Under the pieces are notes generated by a model. The model saw only the letters and a list, made by a program, of their open reading frames with translations, had not been told where the DNA came from and did no database searches. The translations under genes and the position numbers were made by a program. From assembly GCF_003477705.1 (NCBI RefSeq), contig NZ_QUDV01000003.1, forward strand, positions 124,001 to 188,000: a DNA stretch of 64,000 bases, in the 5' to 3' direction. Numbering within the stretch: the stretch's first letter is position 1; every line of letters starts with the position of its first letter. The stretch comes from Dorea sp. AF36-15AT (GTDB taxonomy: Bacteria > Bacillota > Clostridia > Lachnospirales > Lachnospiraceae). Of the stretch, positions 1 to 8,464 are shown in pieces.

Positions 1-565
1 ATCCGATGATCGTGATCTTGCCCTTCATGAATTCCTGATGCACATTGGCGTAAGCGTATGCGGTGCAGTCTGCCGCGATCAGGAGTTTAGCTCCGTCGAA
101 GTAAGGTGCGTGTGTCGGGACCAGTTTGATCTGGCATGGCCACTGGCCAAGCTGAGAGGTCAGCGGAGCAGCCGGTGTGGATGTCCCATTGTCAGTTTCT
201 GTGGATGTCTCACTGGCAGAGACTTCCGTGTGCAGGGTACGCATTCTGGAGCCGGGACATCCGGAGAATACAGGCTTGGTAGCAGGTGCTGACTGCGTGT
301 TTGTCTGGACGGTAGCCTTTTCCTGCTTTGCTTTCTGGTTGGCGAGCACGGCAGCTTCATCATATGCCGCGGCTTCTCGTTCTACAAATGTGATGGCGCC
401 GGTCGGACAGGTCGGCAGACAGTCGCCCAGCCCGTCGCAGTAATCATCTCGCAGGAGTTTTGCCTTTCCATCAACCATGCCAATAGCGCTTTCGTGACAG
501 GCATCTGCGCAGGCTCCGCATCCATTGCATTTCTCTTCGTCTATATGAATAATTCTTCTGATCAT
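1..565 (-). CDS. 4Fe-4S dicluster ferredoxin-like protein (3' end outside window)
   Basis: The gene starts at ATG 565-563 behind an AGGAGG site near 572-579 and runs off the window edge, leaving 188 residues. The N-terminus holds two ferredoxin motifs: CNGCGACADAC at about residues 13-23 and a second CDGLGDCLPTCP cluster near 43-54. A Ser/Thr/Ala-rich linker follows, with SGCPGSRM near 101-108, and then a globular region containing LLIAADCTAYAYA. This layout matches iron-sulfur proteins found beside hydroxylamine reductase (Hcp) or Crp/Fnr regulators in clostridia. It probably carries electrons in the cytoplasm; the partner enzyme is not visible. It is divergent from a Crp/Fnr gene and shares a palindromic operator with it, so redox or nitrosative control is plausible. 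The 4Fe-4S assignment is firm, the exact role is not. Confidence 0.8.
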   Translation of the reverse strand, partial: MIRRIIHIDEEKCNGCGACADACHESAIGMVDGKAKLLRDDYCDGLGDCLPTCPTGAITFVEREAAAYDEAAVLANQKAKQEKATVQTNTQSAPATKPVFSGCPGSRMRTLHTEVSASETSTETDNGTSTPAAPLTSQLGQWPCQIKLVPTHAPYFDGAKLLIAADCTAYAYANVHQEFMKGKITIIG

Positions 566-589
566 AAGTGATTCCTCCTAATATTAATC

Positions 590-618
590 TTGTGTTACTG
601 GACTTAGTTTATTATAAT
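590..618 (+). promoter_or_regulatory. sigma-A promoter of the Crp/Fnr gene
   Basis: TTGTGT (590-595), a 17-bp spacer and TATAAT (613-618) form a near-consensus promoter reading into the Crp/Fnr gene. A minus-strand TATAAT at 616-611 overlaps it and could serve the divergent ferredoxin gene, so the two promoters lie face to face. Confidence 0.7.
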
Positions 619-633
619 GAAAATGAAAAATCG

Positions 634-647
634 GTGGTTATAACCAC
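634..647. promoter_or_regulatory. Crp/Fnr-type palindromic operator
   Basis: GTGGTTATAACCAC is a perfect 14-bp palindrome with the 5-4-5 geometry (GTGGT-N4-ACCAC) typical of Crp/Fnr family sites. It sits between the divergent ferredoxin and Crp/Fnr genes. It lies downstream of the plus promoter, where binding should repress. It is centred about 36 bp upstream of the expected minus-strand start, near where this family activates. Binding by the neighbouring regulator is inferred. Confidence 0.65.
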
Positions 648-662
648 GAAAGGGGACGGAAT

Positions 663-1316
663 ATGAATGATATTGCGAATCCGTTATTCCGGGGCGTGAG
701 CGATGCAGAATGGAAAGAAATGGAAGAGATGAATTGTCTGTGGGAGACAGAGTATCGGAAGAATGAGCGAATCTGTCAGATGGGAAATGTGATACACGAA
801 CTGGGGGTCGTGACGAAAGGTCGTGTCCATATTGAGACCGTAGATCCATGGGGGAATAAAAGTATCCTGAGTGAAGTGGGAGAAGGCGAAGTGTTTGCGG
901 AGACGTATGCGTTCTGTGAGGAACCGATGATGGTGGAAGTGTCTGCGGCTGATGATACGAATGTACTCTGGCTGGATGTCCGCTGGATTCTAACAAATAC
1001 AGGAAGCGGTTGGCAGGAGAAGATTCAGAAGAATATGCTGCAGATTTCGCTGCGGAAGAATCTGATCTTATCCCAGCGCATTTTCTGTACGACGCCGAAG
1101 ACGATCAGAGAGCGTGTGCTTACGTATCTGACGGCGCAGTCATTGAAAGCGGACGGTGAGATTTTCGAGATTCCGTTTAACAGGCAGCAGATGGCAGAAT
1201 ATCTGAATCTGGATCGAAGCGCCCTGTCAAAAGAACTTGGAAAAATGAAACAGGAAGGTATCTTGGATTTTCATAAGAATATGTTCCGGATTTTGAAGAA
1301 AGGATCGGTGGAGTGA
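663..1316 (+). CDS. Crp/Fnr family transcriptional regulator
   Basis: This 217-residue protein has an N-terminal cyclic-nucleotide-binding-type beta-roll (about 25-125), a dimerisation helix (about 126-150) and a C-terminal winged helix. The helix-turn-helix is at 174-197 (QQMAEYLNLDRSALSKELGK). No N-terminal cysteine cluster like that of E. coli Fnr is present, so it may sense heme, NO or a small ligand. Placed divergent from an iron-sulfur protein, it resembles HcpR-type nitrosative or redox regulators, but that subfamily assignment is inference. A palindromic operator in its own leader suggests autoregulation. Its stop overlaps the start region of the next gene (TGATG), so the two are probably translationally coupled. 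Confidence 0.85.
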   Translation: MNDIANPLFRGVSDAEWKEMEEMNCLWETEYRKNERICQMGNVIHELGVVTKGRVHIETVDPWGNKSILSEVGEGEVFAETYAFCEEPMMVEVSAADDTNVLWLDVRWILTNTGSGWQEKIQKNMLQISLRKNLILSQRIFCTTPKTIRERVLTYLTAQSLKADGEIFEIPFNRQQMAEYLNLDRSALSKELGKMKQEGILDFHKNMFRILKKGSVE

Positions 1317-1954
1317 TGAAAACAATTCTTTGTTATGGTGATTCTAATACGTATGGTTATAATCCTGTGACTGGCGGCAGATGGCCGGAGGACATTCGCT
1401 GGACAGGACGGTTACAGCAACTTTTGGGAGACGAGTATAAAGTAATCGAAGAAGGATGTAACGGAAGAACTACGATGTATAAGGCGCCGGGAGAGGGATG
1501 GAAGAGCGGCCTGGAATATCTCAAGCCATGCCTGAATTCCCACAAGCCGGTCGATGCAGTGGTGATGATGCTTGGAACCAATGACCTGAAGATGGACTTT
1601 GGACTTTGTACGGAAGAGATCGCAGCAGGTGCGGAGAGACTGGTGAAGGAGATCTGTGATTTTGCAGCAGAGAAGCAGAAGTTCTGCCCGAAGATCATAT
1701 TGATGTCACCGCCGGAGATTGGGGAAAATATCAGCAAGCTGACATTCGGAGATCATTTTGATGACAGCGCGATAACAAGATCTAAAGAATTTCCGGCCTG
1801 CTACAAGGCAGTAGCTGACCGGAATGGATGTATTTTCCTGGATGCGGCACAGGCAGCCAAGCCATCCGAAGAGGATGCGCTGCATCTGATGCCGGAAGAA
1901 CATAAAAGCTTAGCAGAATCAGTTTATGCCTGCATTAAGAAGAATCAGATTTAA
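1316..1954 (+). CDS. SGNH/GDSL-family hydrolase (arylesterase-like)
   Basis: This 212-residue cytoplasmic esterase has the SGNH blocks in order: GDSN at 8-11 (nucleophile Ser10), the block II glycine/asparagine region near GCNGRT (48-52), GTND at 87-90, and a C-terminal D-x-x-H (Asp187, His190). No signal peptide is present, so it probably acts on small intracellular esters. ATG 1316 overlaps the upstream TGA as TGATG; a GTG three bases earlier is possible but less likely. The SD GGAG lies in the 3' end of the Crp/Fnr gene, indicating an operon. The physiological substrate is unknown. Confidence 0.85.
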   Translation: MKTILCYGDSNTYGYNPVTGGRWPEDIRWTGRLQQLLGDEYKVIEEGCNGRTTMYKAPGEGWKSGLEYLKPCLNSHKPVDAVVMMLGTNDLKMDFGLCTEEIAAGAERLVKEICDFAAEKQKFCPKIILMSPPEIGENISKLTFGDHFDDSAITRSKEFPACYKAVADRNGCIFLDAAQAAKPSEEDALHLMPEEHKSLAESVYACIKKNQI

Positions 1955-2037
1955 AGTTCGATGATGACCGGTTTGTGCTTCGTGAAAGGCAGGAACCGGT
2001 TTATGATATCGGAAGTCTTTTAAAGCCGGATATCCGA

Positions 2038-2066
2038 TTTACGACAAGGGATGATTATGCTATCAT
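2038..2066 (+). promoter_or_regulatory. promoter of the MATE gene
   Basis: TTTACG (2038-2043), a 17-bp spacer and TATCAT (2061-2066) would start RNA near 2073. That is 25 bases before the ATG at 2098 and supports that start over an upstream in-frame GTG at 1975. Confidence 0.5.
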
Positions 2067-2097
2067 GTCTATGGTAGAGCATAGATTGGAGAAGAAT

Positions 2098-3453
2098 ATG
2101 AGTAAAAACAGACAGGTGGTTCTGACGGAAGGACCGATTTTGAAAGCATTGATTGCTTTGGCGCTGCCGATCATGGCAACGTCCTTTTTAAATACATTTT
2201 ACAGCATTACGGACATGGCGTGGATTGGAATGCTTGGTTCACGCGCAGTGGCCGGTGTCGGTGTAGGCGGTATGTACGTGTGGCTGTCGCAGGGATTGTC
2301 TGCTCTGGCGAAAATGGGAGGACAGGTGAATGTAGCCCAGGCGCTGGGACGTGGAAGGCGTGATGAAGCAGGACAGTATGCCTGTTCAGCTGTCCAGCTT
2401 ACGGTTCTATTTGCTGTTATATTTGCGGCAGTCTGTACCCTTTTTACGGATGAACTGATCGCACTTTTTCATGTGGGAGATGCTGAGACGGTACGATATG
2501 CGGTGGTATATACACGGATTACCTGCGGACTGGTGATATTTTCCTATCTGACGTTCGTGCTTACGGGGATTTATACGGCACAGGGAGATTCGAAGACACC
2601 GCTCGTGGCGAATTTTCTGGGACTTTTTGTAAATGTAGTATTGGATCCGCTGTTGATACTGGGGGTTGGTCCATTTCCAAGACTGGAAGTAGTCGGTGCG
2701 GCGATCGCAACGGTATTGGCACAGTTTATTGTAATGACGGTGTTGGTACTTGGTGTGATCAGAGACGGCAAGAAAAATGTATTGTCAGAATGTTATCTGT
2801 TTCGCCCTTCGGAAAAGAAATATTATCAGGGGATCTTTCGGATTGGTGTGCCTACGGCACTTCAAAGTACTGCATACTGTGCGATTTCCATGGTACTCAC
2901 CCGTATGGTGGCAGATTTTGGCCCGGCGGCGGTGGCTGTCCAGAGGGTAGGGGGACAGGTAGAAGCATTGTCCTGGAATACGGCAGATGGATTCGCGGCG
3001 TCGATCAATGCATTTTCTGCGCAGAATTACGGGGCAGGGAAGATGGACAGAATCCGTAATGGATATTGGATCGCATTCCGCACAATCGCAGCATGGGGAT
3101 GCCTGATCATGGCACTCTTTTTCATCTTTCCGGAACCGTTGTCAGAGATATTCTTCCATGAAGCGGAAGCGATACAGATCTCAGTGAGTTATTTTCTGAT
3201 CATTGGAATCAGTGAAGCATTTATGAGCGTGGAACTGATGACGATAGGTGCACTGTCCGGTCTTGGAAGAACCAGACTGTGCAGCATCATCAGTATCGTG
3301 TTTACTGGATCCAGAATCCCATTTGCAATGGCACTTGCGATCACACCGCTGGGATTGGATGGAATCTGGTGGGCAATGTCTCTGACTTCAGTGGTCAAAG
3401 GCATCATCTTTACGATAGTATTTCACAGGATTACACATAACGGTCGTTCGTAA
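2098..3453 (+). CDS. MATE family efflux transporter
   Basis: This 451-residue inner-membrane transporter has the usual twelve hydrophobic segments in two MatE halves. It opens with a short cytoplasmic tail and LALPIMATSFLNTFYSITD, typical of MATE helix 1. Such proteins export cationic drugs or metabolites using a Na+ or H+ gradient. I chose ATG 2098 because it has an SD (GGAGAAG, about 2088-2094) and a promoter just upstream. The frame is open back to GTG 1975, but that extension would precede the promoter. The last 23 bases overlap the 3' end of the convergent DUF89 gene. Substrate unknown. Confidence 0.9.
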   Translation: MSKNRQVVLTEGPILKALIALALPIMATSFLNTFYSITDMAWIGMLGSRAVAGVGVGGMYVWLSQGLSALAKMGGQVNVAQALGRGRRDEAGQYACSAVQLTVLFAVIFAAVCTLFTDELIALFHVGDAETVRYAVVYTRITCGLVIFSYLTFVLTGIYTAQGDSKTPLVANFLGLFVNVVLDPLLILGVGPFPRLEVVGAAIATVLAQFIVMTVLVLGVIRDGKKNVLSECYLFRPSEKKYYQGIFRIGVPTALQSTAYCAISMVLTRMVADFGPAAVAVQRVGGQVEALSWNTADGFAASINAFSAQNYGAGKMDRIRNGYWIAFRTIAAWGCLIMALFFIFPEPLSEIFFHEAEAIQISVSYFLIIGISEAFMSVELMTIGALSGLGRTRLCSIISIVFTGSRIPFAMALAITPLGLDGIWWAMSLTSVVKGIIFTIVFHRITHNGRS

Positions 3454-4306
3454 GAATGCCGTTGTATAAATGTGTGTGGAAGCGTTTGGTAAATAAATCG
3501 CATTTACACAGGAAAAGATAATAAATATTCAGTCCGCAGTATTGCAGACTTTCAAAGTTGCCCTGGCCTTTGGAAAGGATTACATCCGCCTGTTCCAGAA
3601 GGTCACGGGCTTCTTTTGATATGTCCGGGAGATAAGTTCCCTGCAGGCAGGTACCATTGCCGATGACCTTAACCAGATCCGGGAGCCCGACCTGACAGGC
3701 ATCTTCCATGGTGGCATCGTTCAGTGCATGACCGCCGCGGACGATGACGTGGACCTGCAGATCCGGAAACTGAGACTTGATCGTGCGGATGAGAAGCTTG
3801 TCTAATACGATCTCGCCACAGTTGTCGGTCAGTAGTACCATATTTTTCGCTGATGTAAGATCTTGCATCAGTTCATCAAATATCTGCTCATCGATTGTCT
3901 GGTCTTTCGCCTGCGACAAGAGTTCCATTAATTTTTCGCTGTTTACATCAGACAGCACACCAAAGTCAATATAATTTCCCTTCATGACATATTGTAAAGC
4001 ACGGCGGATCGGATCAGCGGCAGAAGAGATATCGGCATAGATCCAGTCTTCCTGTTCCAGCATAAGCTGATTGAAATGTTTCTTGATATCGGTATAATCG
4101 ACGAACTGATCAAACATTTCTTTCTGAAGGGTAAGGATGCGGTTGACGATGACCGGGGAGCTTTCACCGGGAGCTATGTCTGTCAGAATGGAGAACAGTC
4201 GGCGGATGTAGGTGAGCCGTTCTTCTTCCGTGGCTGTATCCGGGTAATTTGTCAGGTGCTTTTTCAGCAGACACTGAGTACAGTGTGAATTCCATCTTGA
4301 TTTCAT
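3431..4306 (-). CDS. DUF89 / ARMT1-like damage-control phosphatase family protein
   Basis: This 291-residue protein carries the DUF89 metal-phosphatase signatures: TDNCGEIVLDK (160-170), RGGHALNDAT (190-199) and SKGQGNFESL (245-254). Asp161, Asn162, Asn196, Asp197 and Lys246 are in the expected active-site positions. An N-terminal C-x-x-C (Cys9, Cys12) is also present, as in prokaryotic members. The family dephosphorylates damaged or surplus sugar phosphates and related metabolites with Mn2+ or Co2+; the substrate here is unknown. The start ATG 4306 is preceded by AAAGGA. The 3' end overlaps the convergent MATE gene by 23 bp, with no terminator room between them. Confidence 0.85.
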   Translation of the reverse strand: MKSRWNSHCTQCLLKKHLTNYPDTATEEERLTYIRRLFSILTDIAPGESSPVIVNRILTLQKEMFDQFVDYTDIKKHFNQLMLEQEDWIYADISSAADPIRRALQYVMKGNYIDFGVLSDVNSEKLMELLSQAKDQTIDEQIFDELMQDLTSAKNMVLLTDNCGEIVLDKLLIRTIKSQFPDLQVHVIVRGGHALNDATMEDACQVGLPDLVKVIGNGTCLQGTYLPDISKEARDLLEQADVILSKGQGNFESLQYCGLNIYYLFLCKCDLFTKRFHTHLYNGILTNDRYV

Positions 4307-4356
4307 AATTGATAAAATCCTTTCATTTGATTGTGTGAAAATGCCTGTAAAGTATT

Positions 4357-4420
4357 TTGTAAGGTGTACTTTTACAATCGGCGTTACGTTATATACATAG
4401 TATACTGCTTCATGTATAAT
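4357..4420 (+). promoter_or_regulatory. putative promoter and inverted-repeat operator before the ABC exporter operon
   Basis: TTGTAA-N9-TTACAA (4357-4377) is a 21-bp imperfect palindrome typical in size of MarR or TetR operators. TATAAT lies at 4415-4420, about 55 bases before the first exporter start. The matching -35 is weak. No dedicated regulator is adjacent, so control is speculative. Confidence 0.4.
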
Positions 4421-4474
4421 AAACTCAATAACAAAAATCGTATAAGACTATACAGGAAGTTACAGGGAGTGTGT

Positions 4475-6256
4475 ATGGGAGACAAGAATGGAAAAATACA
4501 ACTGATCCTCAGATTTTCAAAGGGCACCAGAGGGTGTTTTATCATTATTCTGCTGGCATCACTTGCGTCTACGCTTCTGAATTCGCTGATTCCGAGAATT
4601 TTTGGATTTACTATTGACCGTGTGCTTGTGGAAGATGGAATTCCGTACCTGAAAGAGCATATCTGGCTGATTTCGCTAGAGGTGATCGGCATTGCTCTTG
4701 TGAATGGAATTATGATCTATCTGTATCGAAGTCAGACGGCAAAGGCGGGAGAGACCTTTGCAAAGAATATGCGTGATATTCTGTTTACACATGTGCAGAG
4801 ACTGCCGATGAAGTGGCATGATGGTGTGCAGACAGGCGATATTATACAGCGTTGCACTGCAGATGTAGAGACAATAAGAAACTTTGTAGTTACCCAGGTG
4901 TTGGAAGTGTTTCGTACGGTGTTCCTGTTGGTGGTGTCGCTGGCAATGATGCTTACAATGAATATGAAGCTGACAGTGGTGGCACTTGCCTTTACACCGG
5001 TTGTTGTACTGTATTCCGGCATATTTTATCATCTGATCGCGAAGAATTATACGGCAGCGGATGAGGCAGAAGGAGATCTGTCAACGGTGGTGCAGGAGAA
5101 TGCGACGGGTGTGCGAGTAGTGCGGGCATTTGGAAGAGAAAGGTTTGAAATTGATCAGTTTGATGAGAAAAATGAGATATTTGCCAGACTCTGGATCCGG
5201 CTTGGTACATTGTCGGGATTGTACTGGGCAGTGGGTGATCTGATTACCGGATTACAGGTGCTTGTGATCGTGACGCTTGGTGCGATCGAAGCGGTGCATG
5301 GATCTATTACAGCCGGAGAATTTATTGCATTTGCATCTTATAATACGACGTTGGTATGGCCTGTGCGAAGTCTGGGAAGGATCCTGTCGGAAATGAGTAA
5401 GACGGGCGTGTCATTTGACCGGGTGAATTACATTCTGGATTCGGCAGAAGAAGAAATGGCTGAGAGTGGCGTGGTTCCGGAGCGTACGGACATTGTGTTT
5501 GATCACGTAAGCTTTGGCTATGAAGAGAATCAGTCTGTACTGGAAGATGTGAGCTTTCATATAAAAGAAGGGACAACCTGCGGTGTTCTTGGTGGAACGG
5601 GAAGCGGTAAGACAACGATCGTACATTTGCTGGATCGCCTTTATGAGTTGAAGAAGGGAACGGTACAGATCGGGGGTGTGGATATCCGTGATATTCCGAG
5701 AAGCTGGATACGCAGTCATGTAGGAATGGTGTTGCAGGAGCCTTTTTTATTTTCCAGAACCATTCGGGACAATATCGCAGCTGCTAATCCTGATGCGACG
5801 ATGAATGAAATCCGTGAGGCTGCAAGGATTGCCTGCGTGGATGATACGATCATGGCATTCCCAGATGGATATGATACGATCGTGGGTGAGCGCGGTGTGA
5901 CCTTGTCCGGCGGACAGCGGCAGCGAGTTGCAATCGCGCGGATGCTGATCGCAAAGGCACCGATCATGATCTTTGATGATTCACTTTCCGCAGTGGATGC
6001 GGATACGGATGTGCGGATCCGACGTGCACTCCGGTCGAAAATGAAAGATGCTACCGTAATTCTGATCTCACACCGGATTACGACATTGATGGAAGCAGAT
6101 CAGATTCTGGTGCTGAATCATGGCGTGATTGAGGAGTGTGGCACACATCAACAACTGATCCACCACGGAGGTATTTATCAGAAAATCTATGAGATCCAGT
6201 TGAATCAGGATGACAGGAGACTTCTGAATGAGGGAGGTGATTCTGATGCAGAGTAA
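4475..6256 (+). CDS. ABC exporter subunit with degenerate Walker B (heterodimeric multidrug type)
   Basis: This 593-residue half-transporter has six transmembrane helices (about residues 20-310) followed by a nucleotide-binding domain. Walker A is GGTGSGKT near 372-379, the signature LSGGQRQR is canonical near 477, and Walker B reads IMIFDDS near 496-502. The catalytic glutamate is replaced by Asp, the mark of the degenerate-site partner in heterodimeric exporters such as BmrC/BmrD or TM287/288. ATG 4475 was chosen for its AGGGAG site and because the region upstream is promoter-like; the frame is open further 5'. It overlaps the next subunit by 11 bp, so the pair is translationally coupled. 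Likely exports lipophilic compounds; substrate unknown. Confidence 0.9.
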   Translation: MGDKNGKIQLILRFSKGTRGCFIIILLASLASTLLNSLIPRIFGFTIDRVLVEDGIPYLKEHIWLISLEVIGIALVNGIMIYLYRSQTAKAGETFAKNMRDILFTHVQRLPMKWHDGVQTGDIIQRCTADVETIRNFVVTQVLEVFRTVFLLVVSLAMMLTMNMKLTVVALAFTPVVVLYSGIFYHLIAKNYTAADEAEGDLSTVVQENATGVRVVRAFGRERFEIDQFDEKNEIFARLWIRLGTLSGLYWAVGDLITGLQVLVIVTLGAIEAVHGSITAGEFIAFASYNTTLVWPVRSLGRILSEMSKTGVSFDRVNYILDSAEEEMAESGVVPERTDIVFDHVSFGYEENQSVLEDVSFHIKEGTTCGVLGGTGSGKTTIVHLLDRLYELKKGTVQIGGVDIRDIPRSWIRSHVGMVLQEPFLFSRTIRDNIAAANPDATMNEIREAARIACVDDTIMAFPDGYDTIVGERGVTLSGGQRQRVAIARMLIAKAPIMIFDDSLSAVDADTDVRIRRALRSKMKDATVILISHRITTLMEADQILVLNHGVIEECGTHQQLIHHGGIYQKIYEIQLNQDDRRLLNEGGDSDAE

Positions 6257-8066
6257 TAAAAAAGAACCGAAGAGCCTCAGTATCGGAATCTGGAAACAGA
6301 TGTTTCCGTTCTTCCGTCCATATCGTAAGGAATTTGCGACCACATTTAGTCTGAATATATTGCTGATTCTTGTGGATGTGGCAGTTCCGCTATTCCAGAG
6401 CTATGCGATCGATCATTTTATCGTGCCGGATACACTGCACGGAATCCAGTTGTTTGTAATCGCATATGCGGGGATTATCATTATGCAGATGGTCTGTGTG
6501 TTTTTCAGTGTCCGGGCGGCAATTACGATTGAAATGAACGTGGGAAGAGATATGAAGAGAGCCCAGTTTGTACATTTGCAGAAGCTTTCGTTTTCTTATT
6601 ATAATACAACTCCGGTGGGATATATCCACGCGAGGGTGATGAGTGACACTTCAAAGATCGCATCGGTGATTGCCTGGGGGCTGGTAGATATGTTCTGGGC
6701 GTTCGGGTATGTGCTTGGTGTATTTGCCATCATGTTTGCATTGAACTGGAAGCTGGCAGCGATCATTATGCTGGTAGTTCCGTTTATTGCAGGATTGACT
6801 TTTGTTTTTCAGAAAAAGATGTTGTTCTGGAACCGGGATATCCGGGAGGTCAATTCAGAAATAACAGGAGCGTTTAATGAAGGGATCACCGGAGTGGAAA
6901 CCAGTAAGACGCTGGCGATGGAGGAGTTAAATGATCATACATTTTGTAATGTGACCGGACGGATGAAGTCGCACTCCATGACACTCGCCAGACTTACGGC
7001 AATCTATATGCCGATGATTTTGTTCTTTAGTTCCGTGGTGACAGCATTCGTGCTGGCGCGTGGCGGATATTTTGTGGAGCATCAGATCATTGCACTGGGT
7101 ACGTTGTCGGTATTTCTGTCTTACGCAGTGGGAATCTTTGAACCGATCCAGCAGCTGGCAAGACTCCTGTCGGATATGATTTCTTGCCAGGCCAATATAG
7201 AACGAGTGGCGGATCTGCTGGAGCAGGAACCGAATATTACCGATACACCGGAGGTGCTGGAAAGGTATGGTGATTCGGCAGAGCCGAAGCGGGAAAACTG
7301 GGAACCGATCCGCGGGGATATCGAGTTCCGGGATGTGAGTTTCCGGTATCCGGATGGTAAAGAATATGTACTGGAACATCTGAATCTGAAGATACCGGTC
7401 GGAACAACGGTGGCAATCGTAGGGGATACGGGAGCTGGTAAGTCGACAATTGTGAACCTGGCAGGCAGATTCTTTGAGCCTACATCCGGAGAGATTTTAA
7501 TTGATGGCGTGGATTATCGGAAACGTTCCCAGCTCTGGCTGCACAGTCAGATCGGATATGTGTTGCAGAATCCGCACCTGTTCTCTGGCACGATACGGGA
7601 AAATATACGATATGGGAGACTGGATGCTACGGATGCGGAAGTCGAAGAAGCCGCAAGACGGGTATCAGCAGATCAGGTGATTGACCGTATGGAGCAGGGC
7701 TATGATACGGATGTTGGCGAAGGTGGCGACCGTCTTTCTACCGGAGAAAAGCAGCTGATCTCATTTGCCAGAGCGATTCTTGCAAAGCCTGCGATCTTTG
7801 TCCTGGACGAGGCGACGTCTTCGATTGATACCTGGACAGAACAGCTGATTCAGAAGGCAACGGATGAACTGCTGGCAGGGCATACATCATTTATGATCGC
7901 ACACAGACTGTCAACGGTGCGCAATGCAGACCTGATTCTGGTGATGAAGGATGGAAAGATCATAGAACAGGGAAAACATCGGGAATTAATTGGCAGAAAA
8001 GGACATTATTATAACCTTTATTCCAGACAGTTTGAGGAAGAGTGTATGATGGAGATATTTGACTAA
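6246..8066 (+). CDS. ABC exporter subunit with canonical Walker B and altered signature
   Basis: This 606-residue partner of the preceding subunit has six membrane helices and an ATPase domain. Walker A is GDTGAGKS near 393, Walker B FVLDEATS near 519-525 keeps the catalytic Glu, and the signature is LSTGEKQ instead of LSGGQ near 496. The changes complement those of the upstream gene: its Walker B pairs with the normal LSGGQ to give one active site, while the altered signature pairs with the Asp-type Walker B to give the degenerate site. ATG 6246 has a strong GGGAGGTGA SD five bases upstream; an in-frame ATG at 6228 overlaps that SD and is rejected. Confidence 0.9.
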   Translation: MQSNKKEPKSLSIGIWKQMFPFFRPYRKEFATTFSLNILLILVDVAVPLFQSYAIDHFIVPDTLHGIQLFVIAYAGIIIMQMVCVFFSVRAAITIEMNVGRDMKRAQFVHLQKLSFSYYNTTPVGYIHARVMSDTSKIASVIAWGLVDMFWAFGYVLGVFAIMFALNWKLAAIIMLVVPFIAGLTFVFQKKMLFWNRDIREVNSEITGAFNEGITGVETSKTLAMEELNDHTFCNVTGRMKSHSMTLARLTAIYMPMILFFSSVVTAFVLARGGYFVEHQIIALGTLSVFLSYAVGIFEPIQQLARLLSDMISCQANIERVADLLEQEPNITDTPEVLERYGDSAEPKRENWEPIRGDIEFRDVSFRYPDGKEYVLEHLNLKIPVGTTVAIVGDTGAGKSTIVNLAGRFFEPTSGEILIDGVDYRKRSQLWLHSQIGYVLQNPHLFSGTIRENIRYGRLDATDAEVEEAARRVSADQVIDRMEQGYDTDVGEGGDRLSTGEKQLISFARAILAKPAIFVLDEATSSIDTWTEQLIQKATDELLAGHTSFMIAHRLSTVRNADLILVMKDGKIIEQGKHRELIGRKGHYYNLYSRQFEEECMMEIFD

Positions 8067-8084
8067 TATTTTGCCTAGAATAAT

Positions 8085-8113
8085 TTGACAAGTATTCGTG
8101 AAAAGGTTATACT
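8085..8113 (+). promoter_or_regulatory. strong sigma-A promoter of ptsHI
   Basis: TTGACA (8085-8090), a 17-bp spacer and TATACT (8108-8113) form a nearly perfect promoter. The leader to ptsH is about 78 nucleotides and ends in a GGGAGGAAG SD. High constitutive expression is expected for a general PTS operon. Confidence 0.85.
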
Positions 8114-8197
8114 AACAATTAGCAATGTGTATAGTTATGACTGGAAGTATACACTATTATTTATTAAATATAACAAGCAATAAGGGAGGAAGATATT

Positions 8198-8461
8198 ATG
8201 GTATCTCAGAAAGTAACAGTTTCAAATCCAACAGGAATCCACGCTAGACCAGCAGCAACATTAGCAAAGACAGCAGCTCCGTTCAAGAGTAGCATTATTC
8301 TTGTGGCAGGTGAGAAGAGACTTCAGGCTAAGAGCGTTCTGAACCTTATGTCTGCAGCTATCAAATGTGGAACAGAAATCACAGTTGAGTGTGATGGTGA
8401 AGATGAAGCAGAAGCACTTAAGACTGTAGTAGAAGCTATTGAAAGTGGACTGGGAGAGTAA
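8198..8461 (+). CDS. ptsH: phosphocarrier protein HPr
   Basis: This 87-residue cytoplasmic protein relays phosphate from Enzyme I to sugar-specific EII components. The active-site His15 is in GIHARPA (13-19) and the regulatory Ser46 is in AKSVLNLMSAA (44-54), the site for HPr kinase in Firmicutes. It therefore likely also acts as the CcpA corepressor. Length and fold match the family. It is first in a ptsH-ptsI operon, three bases ahead of ptsI. Confidence 0.97.
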   Translation: MVSQKVTVSNPTGIHARPAATLAKTAAPFKSSIILVAGEKRLQAKSVLNLMSAAIKCGTEITVECDGEDEAEALKTVVEAIESGLGE

Positions 8462-8464
8462 TAT

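Noticed and set aside
1975..2097. N-terminal extension of the MATE protein from GTG 1975
   Set aside because: A promoter and an SD lie inside the extension, and family members start near the first membrane helix.
4331..4474. N-terminal extension of the first ABC exporter subunit
   Set aside because: It would cover the operator and -10 region and encodes a non-family Cys- and Tyr-rich stretch.
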